This document shows positions 33,092 through 44,688 of a DNA stretch of 64,000 nt, in pieces. The position numbers and the translations under genes were made by a program. How positions within the stretch are numbered: the first letter of the stretch is position 1; every line of letters begins with the position of its first letter. The DNA comes from Chlorophyllum brunneum (Eukaryota; Basidiomycota; Agaricomycetes; Agaricales; Agaricaceae), in contig OY756144.1 of NCBI GenBank assembly GCA_963576785.1, positions 1,116,001 through 1,180,000 of the forward strand, in the 5' to 3' direction. The notes under the pieces were generated by a model. It was given only the letters and a program-made list of their open reading frames with translations. It had not been told where the DNA came from and did not search any database.

Positions 33092-34628
33092 AGGTTCTTC
33101 AACCATGTTATCCGATCACTTTTCCTTTTCCGAAGGAGCGATGGTCCTACCGACATTTACAGGATCCTGTATACAAAGGTTTCCTTGCAGTGCCACTTGT
33201 CTTATTGCCACCTGTAATTTAGTTGAGCCAAGCCCTGAATCGCGGCTAAGTGCGAGGTTTCAAAATGAACCGGCAAAGTATACCACCTCGCTACAAGAGC
33301 TGTAAGGAACCAAAGGTTATTCCAGCCGATATTGGTCTAGTTAGCGTTAACGGAGCAGGACCTGCTGCTGGGGAGCGTAAGAGTGAAGGTAGTACAGAAA
33401 TAGAACCATTGGTCAGAAAGCTTTAGCGCGAGTGGTAGCGAGGACATGCGTGGACATTTTGCGTCTTGACGGCTACATTTCCAAAATTGAAGGCCCAGGG
33501 TTATCTCAAGTGCAAGAATAAGATCACAAAGACCCGTTATCATCAAGGAAGGACACCCCTGGCGGTACCCTCGACACCGGTGGAGTTTCGCCTATGTGAA
33601 GGACAGCTGGCTTCCGATATGCGTCGAGTCAAGCCGCCGATCAGACAAACATACACACGGCATTATAGTCATGTCCGATCAGGAAGTTGGTCAATACAGC
33701 CGAAGGGAATAAAACAACATGAAGTGGGTGGTACGGTGCTTGTGGACAAGGGGACATTTGTGAGCATTGATCCAGGCGTGAATCTCAGATTTCAACAAAT
33801 ATCCCATGGGTGGGAGGTCGGCACAGCCATATTTCATGATTAATCAGAAGACAAATATTTCCATTCTGTAGCGGCCGGCAACTACGATTCCTCGACCCCT
33901 GGTTCGCGATGGCCATTGGTTTGTCTGTCACATAACTTGTGGATGTGACAAGCTCCAGGGGCATGACACAAACAAACCTGCATTGATCAGCCACAAACTT
34001 GAAAGAAAGGGAGGGAGTTCCAAATATTGAATACATAGGACCTATATACTAATGCTAGGGTGTCAAACCCTGTACCCAAAAAACTACATAATGCTGCGTG
34101 TAAGCAATGCACATAGCATATGTTGTAACTGCTATCCAATAGCAATAAAAGAGCCTATTGCTCTATGAATGAAAGAATGTAGTATGCATTATAAGGCAGC
34201 ATACCTTTGCTGCACCATGTAGTGAACATGTTGGTTCAATATCAATGATCTGTTTCAAGTTCTAAATAACCGATCATGAGTAATTGATTGATCCTAATGG
34301 GTTGGTGTGATCAGATCTCAACAATAGGAGCCCAAAACACAAATCAACAAACTGTGGTGAAGCTGGTAAAGCTCTCACGAGGACCCGTACTTATTTCTTC
34401 TCGGAAGAGGAAGAACTTCCCTACAGCTGCGAACTGGCTTGCTGCGAAGCGAATTTATCTGTGATGCAATAGCAGCGTTCAACCGGACGTGCTCACGTAG
34501 ACAATGTGTTGTCAGCCTCTTCAGATCTGGATCTGCGTAAACGACGGTTTCTCGCAGCCTCCTTCGAACCTATAAGAATGTTACTGGTATCTGGGTTATG
34601 CTTCGTGACTGACGTCTTTGCCTGACCC
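33092..34628. other. Intergenic, AT-rich with inverted repeats
   Basis: There is no gene between P450 copies 2 and 3. The 33900-34300 part is AT-rich and has several inverted repeats, including the nested one at 33918-33978 and CAATAG...CTATTG near 34137-34160. This could be a decayed mobile element, but I see no terminal repeats, target duplication or transposase remnant. Confidence 0.4.
33918..33978. repeat. Nested inverted repeat
   Basis: An inner hairpin has arms TGTCACAT (33926-33933) and ATGTGACA (33943-33950) around a 9-base loop. Outer arms are GGTTTGT (33918-33924) and ACAAACC (33972-33978). It is intergenic and its function is unknown. Confidence 0.75.
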
Positions 34629-37136
34629 ATGCTTAACGAAATCTTTCTGAAAGCTTTTTTCATCTACGCGTTCTGTTACATACTATGGCAGATACTTAGA
34701 CGTTCCAGGTCGCCCCTCAAAAATCTACCCGGACCTCCCTCCCAGTCTTGGCTATTTGGTTTGTATTTGTCCCCAGAGGTTACATGAATATTGACAACCA
34801 GTCAGGCAATGTGCCGCAGTTGTTCAACCCCAATGGGTGGGGCTTCCATCATGACATCTTGAAGCGCTGTATGTATTGATAACGGTGGTTTGGTGAAATA
34901 TGATCTGAAGTTCTCAATCACAGACGGCAGAACAATGGTGATCAAGGGCGCATTAGGGGTGCGAGTCCACGCTGGTGCTTTCTCTAACATAATTCATGTC
35001 TCCTGTACAGGAACGACTCCTTTTGACCTTCGATCCCAAAGCCCTTCATCACATTGTCGTCAAAGTGTGTAGTTTTTTTCCCCCCTCAAGCGAAGATTCT
35101 TATCTACATGGCCCCAGGACCAAGCCGTCTACGAAGAGTCAACGGCGTTCCTCAGGTAGGCATGTTTTAAACGTGATAACACGGATATCTGGTCTCACTT
35201 ACCTAGCCGCAACGGTGTTTACTTCGGTGAAGGCTTATTAGCGACCCTCGGTAAGGGCTGCCTAGTAGCCCTCCTTCGGTTCTCACGCATGCGCCCATAG
35301 GAGATCAGCATCGAAAACAAAGGAAGATGCTGAACCCTGTCTTCTCAATCAACCATATGCGGGAAATGAGTAGGTTCCGATGTCGACCTTCGCACACTAT
35401 TACTCAGGACTTTCTCAGTCCCTCTGTTTTATGAAGTAACGGAAAGGGTATATTTCTCCTCCTTCCGGAGACATGATTCTGATGCTACCTTTCGGACGTA
35501 GTTACGTACAGTGTTAAAGAAGAAAGTAGAACATGGACCTCGAGAAATCGACATACTGCACTGGATGACTCGCACAGCTCTTGAACTGATTGGGCAGAGT
35601 GGGATGGGTTACTCATTTGACTCCCTTTCGAATGATCATGATGATCACCCATATAGTAAATCCGTCAAGAAATTCGTGTATGTATGCCGAACCCCTCAAT
35701 TCCTCGACTTACTAATGGGCTTAAAGACCCCTAGCTGGAGGACCTGTAGGCTTTTTTTCGAACCAATTTCTCTTCCCTTTTGCGGCCAAGTTCAAATTTC
35801 CCCGCCTCAAGAGATTCGTTGTCGAGCATATCCCCTCACAACACGTTCAAGACCTTATACAGATAGTCGATATCATGCATCGAACGTCTATCGAGATCAT
35901 CGAGGCAAAGAAGAATGCATTAGAGAGCTCTCACCCCGAAGTTGCGGCAGAGATTGCAAGCAAGAAAGATATCATCAGTATTCTCAGTATGTAGTCTTTC
36001 TTTGTAGTCTCCGAGTTGCTGATTATTTTTGACTTTAGTGAGAGCCAATGCAGTTGCATCTAAGGATGACCGACTAACTGACGCAGAACTTTTGGGCCAG
36101 GTGCGTAAACTCATAATGTCTTATTCCCCACCCAACCTTTCTCTTAGGTCTCGTACGTCCTTTTTTGGGCTGGATCATGCCAAAATTAAAATACAATTAG
36201 GACCTTTGTTTTCGCTGGAATGGATACAACATCTTCCGCCCTCTCTCGCATTCTCTATCTCCTCGCCACACACCCAGATGTCCAAGAAAAACTACGGGAA
36301 GAAATCCGAGACGCTCAACATGATGGCCAACTGAGTTACGACCAACTTGTTTCGCTTCCGTATCTTGACGCAGTCTGTCGCGAAACTTTGCGAGTGTAAG
36401 CCCTCTTCACAAGTTGTTTGTTGTAGTTCTTACACACTTATAATCAACTAGCTATCCACCAATCAATCTCTCGCCGATGAGGACGTAAGTAGTATATTTT
36501 CTAATGCAGCACTTCACACTGAGTGGGTTCCCGACCACTATAGCGCCCGCCAAGATATCGTTCTGCCCTTCTCCAAACCCGTCATGGATTCAACTGGCAA
36601 GGAAGTGACAGAAGTCCTCGTTCCAAACGGAACCAACATCGTCATATCAGTCCTTGGTGCCAACTGTAACCCGGATCTGTGGGGTCCTGATTCCTATGAG
36701 TGGAAGCCGGAGAGGTGGTTATTTCCCCTCCCCAAGAGCGTGGAACAAGCCCACATGCCAGGGATCTACTCTCACTTGTGGGTGATCATTCGATTCGAAG
36801 CAACCGAATGCTCACATAGTACATAGAATGACGTTTTTGGGTGGAGGACGTGCTTGCATGTAAGTCAATTGTGTCGAGTTGTTTTAGGATTCATGGTCTG
36901 ATATTACTAGTGGCTTTAAATTCTCACAGCTCGAGATGAGTACGTGGACTTTTTCTTATATGCTTAGGATCGCCTCACACGCCGTCACAGAGGTTGTCCT
37001 TTCCATGTTGCTCGCTTCATTCCGGTTTTCGACCTCTGATAAAGTGATAAAATGGAAGATGAACGGTATTGCTGGTCCCGCGGTCGAAGGCGATGACAAA
37101 CAACAACTTCCTCTCGTCATGAGCTTAGTTGATTGA
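34629..37136 (+). CDS. Cytochrome P450 monooxygenase, copy 3
   Basis: This is a microsomal class II P450 with N-terminal anchor MLNEIFLKAFFIYAFCYILW and hinge LPGPPSQSW. The motifs are DQHRKQRKMLNPVFSINHMR, FAGMDTTSSALSRILYLL, ETLRVYPP, DSYEWKPERW and FLGGGRACIGFKFSQLEM. The middle exons give REIDILHWMTRTALELIG and PVGFFSNQFLFPFAAKF. It ends LPLVMSLVD. All exons join in frame through short GT/AG introns whose positions match copies 2 and 4, so I read it as intact. It is closest to copies 2 and 4 (shared NPDLWG, EWKPERW context). SDR copy 2 follows 674 bp downstream on the same strand. Confidence 0.92.
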
Positions 37137-37809
37137 TGCAAAGAAGTGTTTCATGTCTTCTCTCTCCAATTCTACCGATAGAGTTCCATAGGAAGAATCA
37201 TCGTTGGTAAAATGCTGACGTTGTACCACTTCATAACTCAAAGGTCGGTCGGGCCTTCCTACTATCTCCATATGGTCGTTATACGTGATAAACAATAATC
37301 GAGGCTGAAAGTGAAGCAGGATGTCCGAACGGCAGTGAAGTCCCAATTGTTTAACCCATAATTGTTGTAATGATCACCATCTGAAGTGACTCTGGGTTGA
37401 CTGGACCTGAGAAATAGCGAATGACGTTGCCGCTCAGGATCTGTTCATCGAGTAAGACCCCTAGAATGATTCCCCAGTTTCCCCGAAAATCTTATTATGA
37501 CTTCCAAATTGTGTTTGCGAGCCTGTCCATTGTACCGGTCAGTGGTTGTTCATGTGTTCATATCTATATATATGCGCCCGTGCTGCCATATGAGTGTTTT
37601 TCTGCAATGTCAGGGCCTTATACGTATTCAGCCCCTTTCCCCTGCTTGATATTACCAAGACCTTGGAACCGAAGGTACAGCATCGTCACAACCTACTCCA
37701 GCCCTTTGGGACAGAAATTCCAGGGTTACGCCAGGAAACTGCGCTCTGGTACTTAAAGCCGTGCTCAACAATAAACGTTAGCCACTTCCATATCTACATC
37801 CCAACCATC
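37137..37809. promoter_or_regulatory. Intergenic region before SDR copy 2
   Basis: This contains the 3' end of P450 copy 3 and the promoter of SDR copy 2. No gene or clear core element is seen. Confidence 0.4.
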
Positions 37810-39020
37810 ATGCAAGCTTTTCCATCTCCGAGAGTTTGGTTGGGTGAGGGCACTCTAATTATTCACATCGGGTATATCACATTGATGTCTAACCTAAAAA
37901 ATTAGTTACGGGTCAGTGTAGTTAAGCCTTACAGATCTATCACTTCCCCATGACTGGCCATGGCAGGTGCCTCCACAGGATTCGGCCACGCCCTTGCTTG
38001 TCATGTATTAGAAAACGACGAGATCGTAGTCGCAACTATGCGTAGCCCTGAGGACGACACACTCGCCTCTAAATATCCCAAGCAGGCCAATGATGGTGCA
38101 CTGTGTGTCATGGAGCTTGACGTGACAGACTCTGAGCAGGTCGTCACCGTGTTTGCGAAGACCAGGACGAAGTACGGCAGGGTTGACGTCGTCTTTAATA
38201 ACGCCGGATGCACACAAGCCGTTGGTGAAGTGGAACAGATACCGCAGGAGTTGGGTAGGGCCGTATTCGATGTACGTGACTACTAGAATCGGGCATGGCG
38301 CGCGCTCACACGCGATACGGCCATGACCGTGGTAGACAAACTTCTGGGGGGCTGCACACGTATCCAAGGAAGCTGTCAAGTGTTTCAGAGAAAACATTCC
38401 TCCAGGAGGCAGACTTCTTCAAAATTCGTCGGGATCGGCCTTACAGGGTATTCCTGGAACAGCGTATTACGGTGCATCGTGAGTATATGACCCCTGATTC
38501 ACATATTTTTACGCAATGATCACTCTGATCTAGCAAAGCTGGTGAGTACGTACTACTTTCTACTTTTCCTGGTCTCACGACCACGACTCTATAGCACTGG
38601 AGGTGTTTACGGAAGCTCTAGCAGGAGAAGTAGATCCAAAATGGAACATCAGAGTGCGTCATTGGCAGAATACACTAACGGACGTGTTCCAATATCCTTT
38701 AGATTACCGTCATCGAACCTGGTCCATTCAATACCAAAGTGATCGATGAAAACCTCGTAGTTCTGCCGCCACATCCCGCTTACCTTGATCCGAATCTGGG
38801 TACCAACGTATCTAGAAAGTGGATGACTCCTGAGAAACTTCGTCAGGTTGCGGGAGATGTTTCAAAAGCGGCGTCCTTGTTCTATCGCCTTTCATTATTA
38901 GAAGATCCTCCATTTCGACTGCCCTTGCATCCGCGCGTTCTTGATAGAACAAAGCAGCGTATGCAATCTCTTCAGGTTGGAATGGAACGCTATGCAAGCT
39001 GGAGCGAAGAGATATTCTGA
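37810..39020 (+). CDS. Short-chain dehydrogenase/reductase, copy 2
   Basis: This is an SDR oxidoreductase and sister of copy 1. Exon 1 is MQAFPSPRVWL. A 6-base exon at 37906-37911 and the exon from 37967 complete VTGASTGFG. Then come NDEIVVATMRSP, MELDVTDSEQ, VDVVFNNAG, TNFWGAAHVSKEAVKCF, GGRLLQNSSGSAL, the catalytic AYYGAS plus Lys after an intron, and ITVIEPGPFNTKVI. It ends YASWSEEIF. An alternative in-frame ATG exists just before 37967, but it would lose the TG of the cofactor motif. Exon limits match copy 1 throughout. It lies between P450 copies 3 and 4 on the same strand, so oxidation of a P450 product is a reasonable but unproven role. Confidence 0.87.
37906..37911 (+). other. 6-nt micro-exon (TTACGG) in SDR copy 2
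   Basis: Intron 37844-37905 (GTGAGG to AATTAG) and intron 37912-37966 (GTCAGT to GGCAG) isolate six bases. Joined as G, TTACGG, GT they give GTT ACG GGT, V-T-G of the cofactor motif. Phase and position are identical to the micro-exon of SDR copy 1, although the six bases differ. Confidence 0.8.
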
Positions 39021-39755
39021 TCTTTGTTATACCAATAATGGCGCCTATCCGGTTGTAATCAGATCGATTTTGTAATGAGCCCACAGCGGACAAGTGAGAT
39101 GCGGGGCTGAAAAGTTGTTCATAGAACTTTCCAGGACGAAACCAAGAATGAGGGTTTCTAGAGTAAAGATCCTTGTCACAGCTGTGCCCAATATCAAGGG
39201 TTCTGGTCCTGCTGGCCTATCTGTTGTCGAGAACTTTCACTAGCCTAACCACAGCGAACAGCCAACGCTGCATTTGAGTAAGATTGAAGGTCAGGTGCCT
39301 GAGGCTCGCACATGATTTGGACTTGAGATACTTGCGCCAAGCAGCGTGCGAAGTCGACATCTAAACAAGGAATCAGTTTCCACATGAAGTTCCCCCTTCA
39401 ACCAATCAGTTCGGTTCTTACCCACCCAGCACCATAGGCCCCATCGAAGAATCATACTACAAGTCTGTCTTGCGTAGGAACGAACGTCTTTTTGCTGAAG
39501 GCGCCAGGCCTTCACCATCCTAGTCTCTTTTCCGACCGCCATTTTTCTGATTTTTCGCTGACTCGCCGGGGTGTATCGCAAAGCCGGTGGCCTATATTTA
39601 GCTCTGTGCCCGAAATGTCACTCGTAAATGCGACCCTCGAGTCAAGACCCGACCGATACTGCTTCTTAGGGTAAGAGCAAATGGTCCAAGCGACTTTCCG
39701 TCTCCTACCACAGGAGAGAAGCTCTGATCGATTTCATCGCCACGTCAACGACGAG
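39021..39755. other. Intergenic region before P450 copy 4
   Basis: No gene is recognised. It ends in the core promoter of P450 copy 4. Confidence 0.45.
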
Positions 39756-39763
39756 TATAAAAA
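39756..39763 (+). promoter_or_regulatory. TATA box of P450 copy 4
   Basis: TATAAAAA lies 103 bp before the ATG at 39859. P450 copy 1 has the same octamer at a similar distance (131 bp). Confidence 0.55.
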
Positions 39764-39858
39764 CTCCGTGTGATGCTCTTTCCGTTGAATCTCTTTCTCT
39801 GGGTTCCTCAGTTCACCCACAGTCCACCCAGGTCGTACTCGTACCCCACTCATATCTG

Positions 39859-42417
39859 ATGTTGTCTGCCTTTACGAGAACGCTCGCGGTATTTCTGGTT
39901 CCTTGGATTTCTTGGAAGTTATTCCGTTGGTTGTTTGGAAAGTCTTCCCTGGACGTCCTGCCTGGACCGCCTTCATCTTCACTACTTTTCGGTGAGACCT
40001 CACCTTCCTCGTCTTGCTCTACCAATCAGCGTTTTGAGCATGCCACAGGGAATATCCCCGACCTGTATCATTCTGAAGGATGGGACTTCCATCGCAAAAT
40101 TCTCGAGCGATGTAGGGTGCCCTTCCCTCCGCAAAGAAAACAGTTCCGCACTGATCTTACCTGCAGACGGTACTACAATGAGGATCAAAGGCGCATTAGG
40201 GGTAGATGCTCTCTTTTTGACGTCAGGCCTCACGAGGCTGAAGTTGTTTGCTCCAGGAACGGCTACTATTGACGTTTGACCCCAAAGCCCTTCACCATAT
40301 CTTTGTGAAGGTAATACCCGCCAGTCGCCATGGTCCATAACATGGGATGAAACAGTCTTTCAGGACCAATGGACCTATGAGCCCTCAGTTGCATTGATGG
40401 AGTGAGTTGATTGTCCGTCGACCCTATTTAGGTATTGACCCTTCCAATTTAGTCGTAATAATGTCTACTTTGGGGAGGGACTCTTATCCACACTGAGTGG
40501 GTTTAATGTCACAATAATTCCAAAGCGGTGTTAAGACATCCATAGGCGACCAACACCGGAAGCAGAGGAAGATGCTAAATCCCGTTTTCTCCATCAACCA
40601 CATGAGAGAAATGAGTAAGCCTTCGCTACCCATCATACAAATACTCCCACTGATCTCCAAAGTCCCTCTTTTCTACGAGGTTACTGATAGGGTTAGTCTT
40701 CTGTCCTGGTTAATTGAGAGATATGCTAAGAGTGGCTATCCAGTTGAGGACGGTATTGGTAAAGAAGGTGGAGAAGGGTCCGCAGGAGATCGACATCCTA
40801 CACTGGATGACACGAACGGCTTTGGAGCTTATTGGACAAAGCGGCATGGGTTATTCCTTCGATTCATTGGAGGATGACAATGATTATCACCCGTACAGTC
40901 GGTCCGTGAAGAGGTTCATGTGGGTGTCGTGTCCAGCCTCCCTCATCTTAGGTCTCACGCGCCATGCTGTAGCTCATTGACAGGTGGTCCTGTCGGCTTC
41001 TTCGCTAATCAGTTTGCCTTCCACATCGCGGCGAAATTCCGGTTGCCCCGCTTGAAGAGGCTTATTGTTGAACTTATTCCCTCCAATCGCGTTCAAGACC
41101 TTAAGGAAGTTATTGATATCATGTACCAAACCTCTGTCGAAATTATCAGAGCCAAGAAAGAGGCCATGAGAAGCGCGGACCCCGTTATCGCTGCCGAGAT
41201 GCGCAGTAAGAAGGATATCATCAGCATACTCAGTACGTCCTTGAGAACTATGGCATTTTACTCCCCCAGAACGTGACCGGCCGGCCATGTAGTGAGGGCT
41301 AACGCCACAGCCTCCGAAGAGGATCGTCTCACCGATTCTGAAGTCATCGGGCAGGTGCGTTCGATGAGTATCTTAGAGTAACCCACCTGACGCGCATTTA
41401 GGTTTCGTACGTTTAGGGAGTTTGTCATCAATCTCCGTTGTTGATTCGCAATGTACAGCTCGCTAGTCTTTGCTGGGATGGACACGACCTCATCCGCCCT
41501 CTCGCGAATACTGCAGTTACTTTCAACTTATCCACATGTCCAGGAGAAACTGAGGGACGAAATTATGGAAGCACAAATCAACGGCCAATTAAACTATGAC
41601 CATCTTGTCAATCTCCCCTACCTTGACGCTGTCTGCAGAGAGACTCTTCGGGTGTACGCTTTTACTTGCCATATGGTGTGATATTGGCTGATCAGAATGG
41701 TACCAGGTACCCACCCGTCAATCTAGCTTTCTTGCGCACGTATGTCTCCATCGATAAAACCTTATTTCATCGGCTCACCAATTGATGCAGAGTACGTAAA
41801 GATATGATACTTCCTCTTGCAAAGCCAGTGAGAGGGGTGGATGGTCGGGAAAGAACCGAAGTATTCGTACCAAACGGGACCAATGTCATAGTCTCGGCAT
41901 TCGGTGCCAACTGCAATCCAGAACTTTGGGGCCCCGATTCATACGAGTGGAAACCTGAAAGGTGGCTAACCACTCTTCCAGAATCCGTCATAGAAGCGCA
42001 TATGCCGGGTGTCTATTCTCATCTGTGAGTGTCGACTGCGCACAGCTGGCGGCGCGTTCTAATAAAAGCCCTCAGGATGACGTTTATGGGGGGTAGCCGC
42101 GCATGCATGTGAGCGAGAAAGAAATATTCTTCCGGCCTTTCCATTCTATCCTCTAATCGCGCCTTATAGTGGTTTCAAATTCTCACAACTCGAAATGAGT
42201 ATGTGCTGTCCTCTCCATTGTTTCGTTTTGACAGAATATTCTTTCAGAGGTCGTGCTATCTGTTCTTCTCAGTACATTCAAGTTCTCCCTTTCCAATAAG
42301 GAAATTGGTTGGACTATGAATGGCATTGCGGGGCCTTACTTGAAGGGTGCTGATAAGACGCGCCCCCAACTCCCAATGGTCATGACCTTACTGGATAAAT
42401 CAGGCCAGGGCTTGTAA
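39859..42417 (+). CDS. Cytochrome P450 monooxygenase, copy 4
   Basis: This is a microsomal class II P450. The anchor is MLSAFTRTLAVFLVPWISW and the hinge LPGPPSSSLL. Motifs are DQHRKQRKMLNPVFSINHMR, FAGMDTTSSALSRILQLL, ETLRVYPP, DSYEWKPERW and FMGGSRACIGFKFSQLEM, in which the third Gly of the usual GGGR is Ser. The fragmented open frames near 40120-40300 resolve once introns are removed (ERYG joined to TTMRIKGALG, then ERLLLTFDPKAL), so the gene appears intact. It ends MTLLDKSGQGL, a few residues longer than the other copies. It is the last member of the SDR/P450 array and is followed by the Nta1-type amidase gene. Confidence 0.9.
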
Positions 42418-42984
42418 TTCTTTCGGTGCACTTCCGTCTTTTAAGGCTATCGCTATGGATGACAGGGCCTAACAATCAATTTGTGATCATTCAATGAATT
42501 GAGCCATTCCAAACTTGGGGGCGTGAAGCGAGGCCATATTCAGTATGACACCGCTACAACCGTTCAACCACCAATGCATCGCATCGGTAGTATCTACTTA
42601 CCAGGCTCAAGTGAAGCTGAGTGTGTTACATCTTGTCCGAAATACAAATGTGGGGATCGGACGTTGTATGTTCCTCCTCACATCAACCTCTCATCGGCAT
42701 TCCGTGTCGCTCCACCTACGTCGTTGATCGAATAACTCAACTTTATAAGAATGTCATGACATTCGCATCCCTGAACATACGTGAGCAATATGTTACCAAT
42801 GGACTCTATGTTTTTCTCCATCCCTCTTGTTCTCTAACCTGTTTTTTCATTCAGCGGAACATGTAGCACCTACATACCTTGTACAATCGCGTTTACCTGC
42901 ATGAGTACGTAAACCATACTATCACGTGGATTCTAGCAATGGAGTCAGCGGGGTTTCATACGGATCTACACCTTGCCTGATACC
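42418..42984. promoter_or_regulatory. Intergenic region before the Nta1-type amidase
   Basis: No gene is recognised. It carries the 3' end of P450 copy 4 and the amidase promoter. Confidence 0.4.
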
Positions 42985-44253
42985 ATGTCGGCCGGATCTC
43001 TTCCCAGACTGAAACTTCGCATCGGTGTCGTTCAGTTCTCTCCAAAAGTCAGGATTACGATGCGTGTTGCATCAGCGCCGCTCACTGATATCAGATAGGT
43101 CAAATCCAGACGAACATGAGAAGAGTCAAGGAACTGACGGACAAGTTGCGAATCTCCGTAAATGTTGAAACACCGTGTTCTCATTCAAACATGTTTAAAG
43201 TGTTCAGCCAGGCACTTTGGATCTCTTATGCTTCCCTGAAATGGCCTTTACCGGTAAGACAGCATTACTACCGAATGGCTTGTTACGGGAAGCCTTCACC
43301 TATTGGCATGCAGGGTATAATTTCGACAATGCCACTGCGATTTCACCGTTTCTAGAGAAACCACGCACCGGCCCTACATCTGTCTTCTGCTCAGGACTTG
43401 CCAAAAGACTAGGGTGTTATGTTACTGCCGGATATCCCGAACTATTGGAGCCGGATGAGCTTGAGCGGTGCACGCGGGATGATCACGTCGTCATTAGAGA
43501 CTCCGACTTGGGTGGGGACTTGGTGGGGCCAGGCTCAAAAAAGGAGCGCAGGATCGTCGGAGCCAACAGCGCGGTGTTGTATGGACCTATGGGAGAATGG
43601 ATTGGGTGTTGCAGGAAGACGAATCTATTCAAGACGGATAAGACTTGGGCTGCCGCCGGTCCGTTCCTTCTGGTGGACTTTCCCCTGATTGGGATTTAAT
43701 ATTTGTGGCAGGATCTGGCTTCATTACCTTCCACCTTCCACCTCCCTTACATAGTGTTACTCTGGCTATTTGCATGGACCTCAATCCGTTTCCACCTGCC
43801 GATTGGGAGCTGGAAACGGGACCATATGAACTCGCAGACTACTGCCAGTCTCAGAAGACAGATGTTCTAGTCCTATTGAACGCTTGGCTTGATCCAGACC
43901 GCGAGGCTGATGATGAGCCTTCGTGGAGCACTCTCCAGTATTGGGCAGCCAGATTACTTCCTTTGTGGCGGAGTAGAAAGGAGACGGAGGTCTATTACGA
44001 TAAAACTACGACAATCGTCGTCTGCAATCGGTCGGGCGAAGAAAACGGCGAGTGGAAATTACACTAGTAGAATATTAGGATTGGATTAATCCATGCATCA
44101 CTAGGAGTCGTTTTTGCAGGATCATCAGCTGTTTTTCAGATGAATCGAGCGCGGGGGAGGCCCAAGCTACTGGACATGATGACGAAAGAAGAAGAGGGTG
44201 TTCGCATGTGGGATATCGTATTGGGTCCATCCAACCTTCCTCGACTTTGTTGA
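42985..44253 (+). CDS. NTA1: Protein N-terminal amidase (nitrilase superfamily)
   Basis: This enzyme deamidates N-terminal Asn or Gln of proteins to Asp or Glu, feeding the Arg/N-degron pathway. It belongs to the carbon-nitrogen hydrolase fold. Exons give MSAGSLPRLKLRIGVVQFSP, IGQIQTNMRRVKELTDKL, and LDLLCFPEMAFTG with the catalytic Glu. They continue YNFDNATAISPF, CCRKTNLFKTDKTWAAAG with the catalytic Lys, and LAICMDLNPF with the nucleophile Cys. LLNAWLDPD and VVCNRSGEENG precede a GC-AG intron, then GVVFAGSSAVFQM. The Nta1-specific context (DLNPF after the Cys, FAGSSA near the end) favours NTA1 over other nitrilases. The stop at 44253 is tentative because yeast Nta1 extends further. It converges with the RecQ gene. 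Confidence 0.85.
44048..44104 (+). other. GC-AG intron in the NTA1-type gene
   Basis: After GAA AAC G the sequence is GCGAGT, and CACTAG precedes GA GTC GTT TTT. Using this GC donor joins ENG to VVFAGSSA in frame. Without the splice the frame stops at TAG at 44065-44067 and the conserved FAGSSA segment is lost. The donor is weaker than the one in AMP deaminase. Confidence 0.6.
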
Positions 44254-44258
44254 CGTTG

Positions 44259-44513
44259 TTACCCCCCGTAAGCTCTGCAATGTCGTTGTAGGATCTCCAT
44301 CATGCTCTGCGCATCGTCTGCCACGCTCTCGTCACATTCCACATTTGCAGTGGTCAAGTGAGCCAGATGAGAAATGGCTCGAATGGTTTCCTCTATCCGG
44401 GCCCTATATCCATTCGAACTGCTTGATAACGACAGGGCAGCAAACTCTGCTTCCCGGGCTGAATCAAGAAGGATCTGCTCCCTATGTGGTGTCAACGATC
44501 CGCCCCTATAAAG
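44259..44513 (-). CDS. Probable last coding exon, possibly of the RecQ gene
   Basis: After an acceptor ACTCAG (44514-44516) the minus strand reads LYRGGSLTPHREQILLDSAR and continues REAEFAALSLSSSS, RIEETIRAISHLAHL, and ends ILQRHCRAYGG with a stop at 44259-44261. The composition (amphipathic, Ala/Glu/Arg/Leu-rich) looks like real coding sequence, with a helical character. It could be the C-terminal exon of the RecQ gene or a separate small gene. It ends 5 bp from the proposed NTA1 stop on the other strand. Confidence 0.4.
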   Translation of the reverse strand, partial: LYRGGSLTPHREQILLDSAREAEFAALSLSSSSNGYRARIEETIRAISHLAHLTTANVECDESVADDAQSMMEILQRHCRAYGG

Positions 44514-44688
44514 CTGAGTATGAATGGGAATGAACCAACCATATATTGGAACTTGTATCTGGGATGTGGTCGAGGCAGTGCAGATCCCTTTTCTTGATTA
44601 AATATAGTGACCTTCGGATTGCGTTGAAACCCCTCATACGTTTGTTCAGCTTCCAGTAATTCGTCAGTTGTGCTAAATGTGGTGATGA

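Noticed and set aside
40070..40300. P450 copy 4 broken by stops near its 5' end
   Set aside because: Removing two short introns joins ERYG, TTMRIKGALG and ERLLLTFDPKAL in frame, exactly as in copies 2 and 3.
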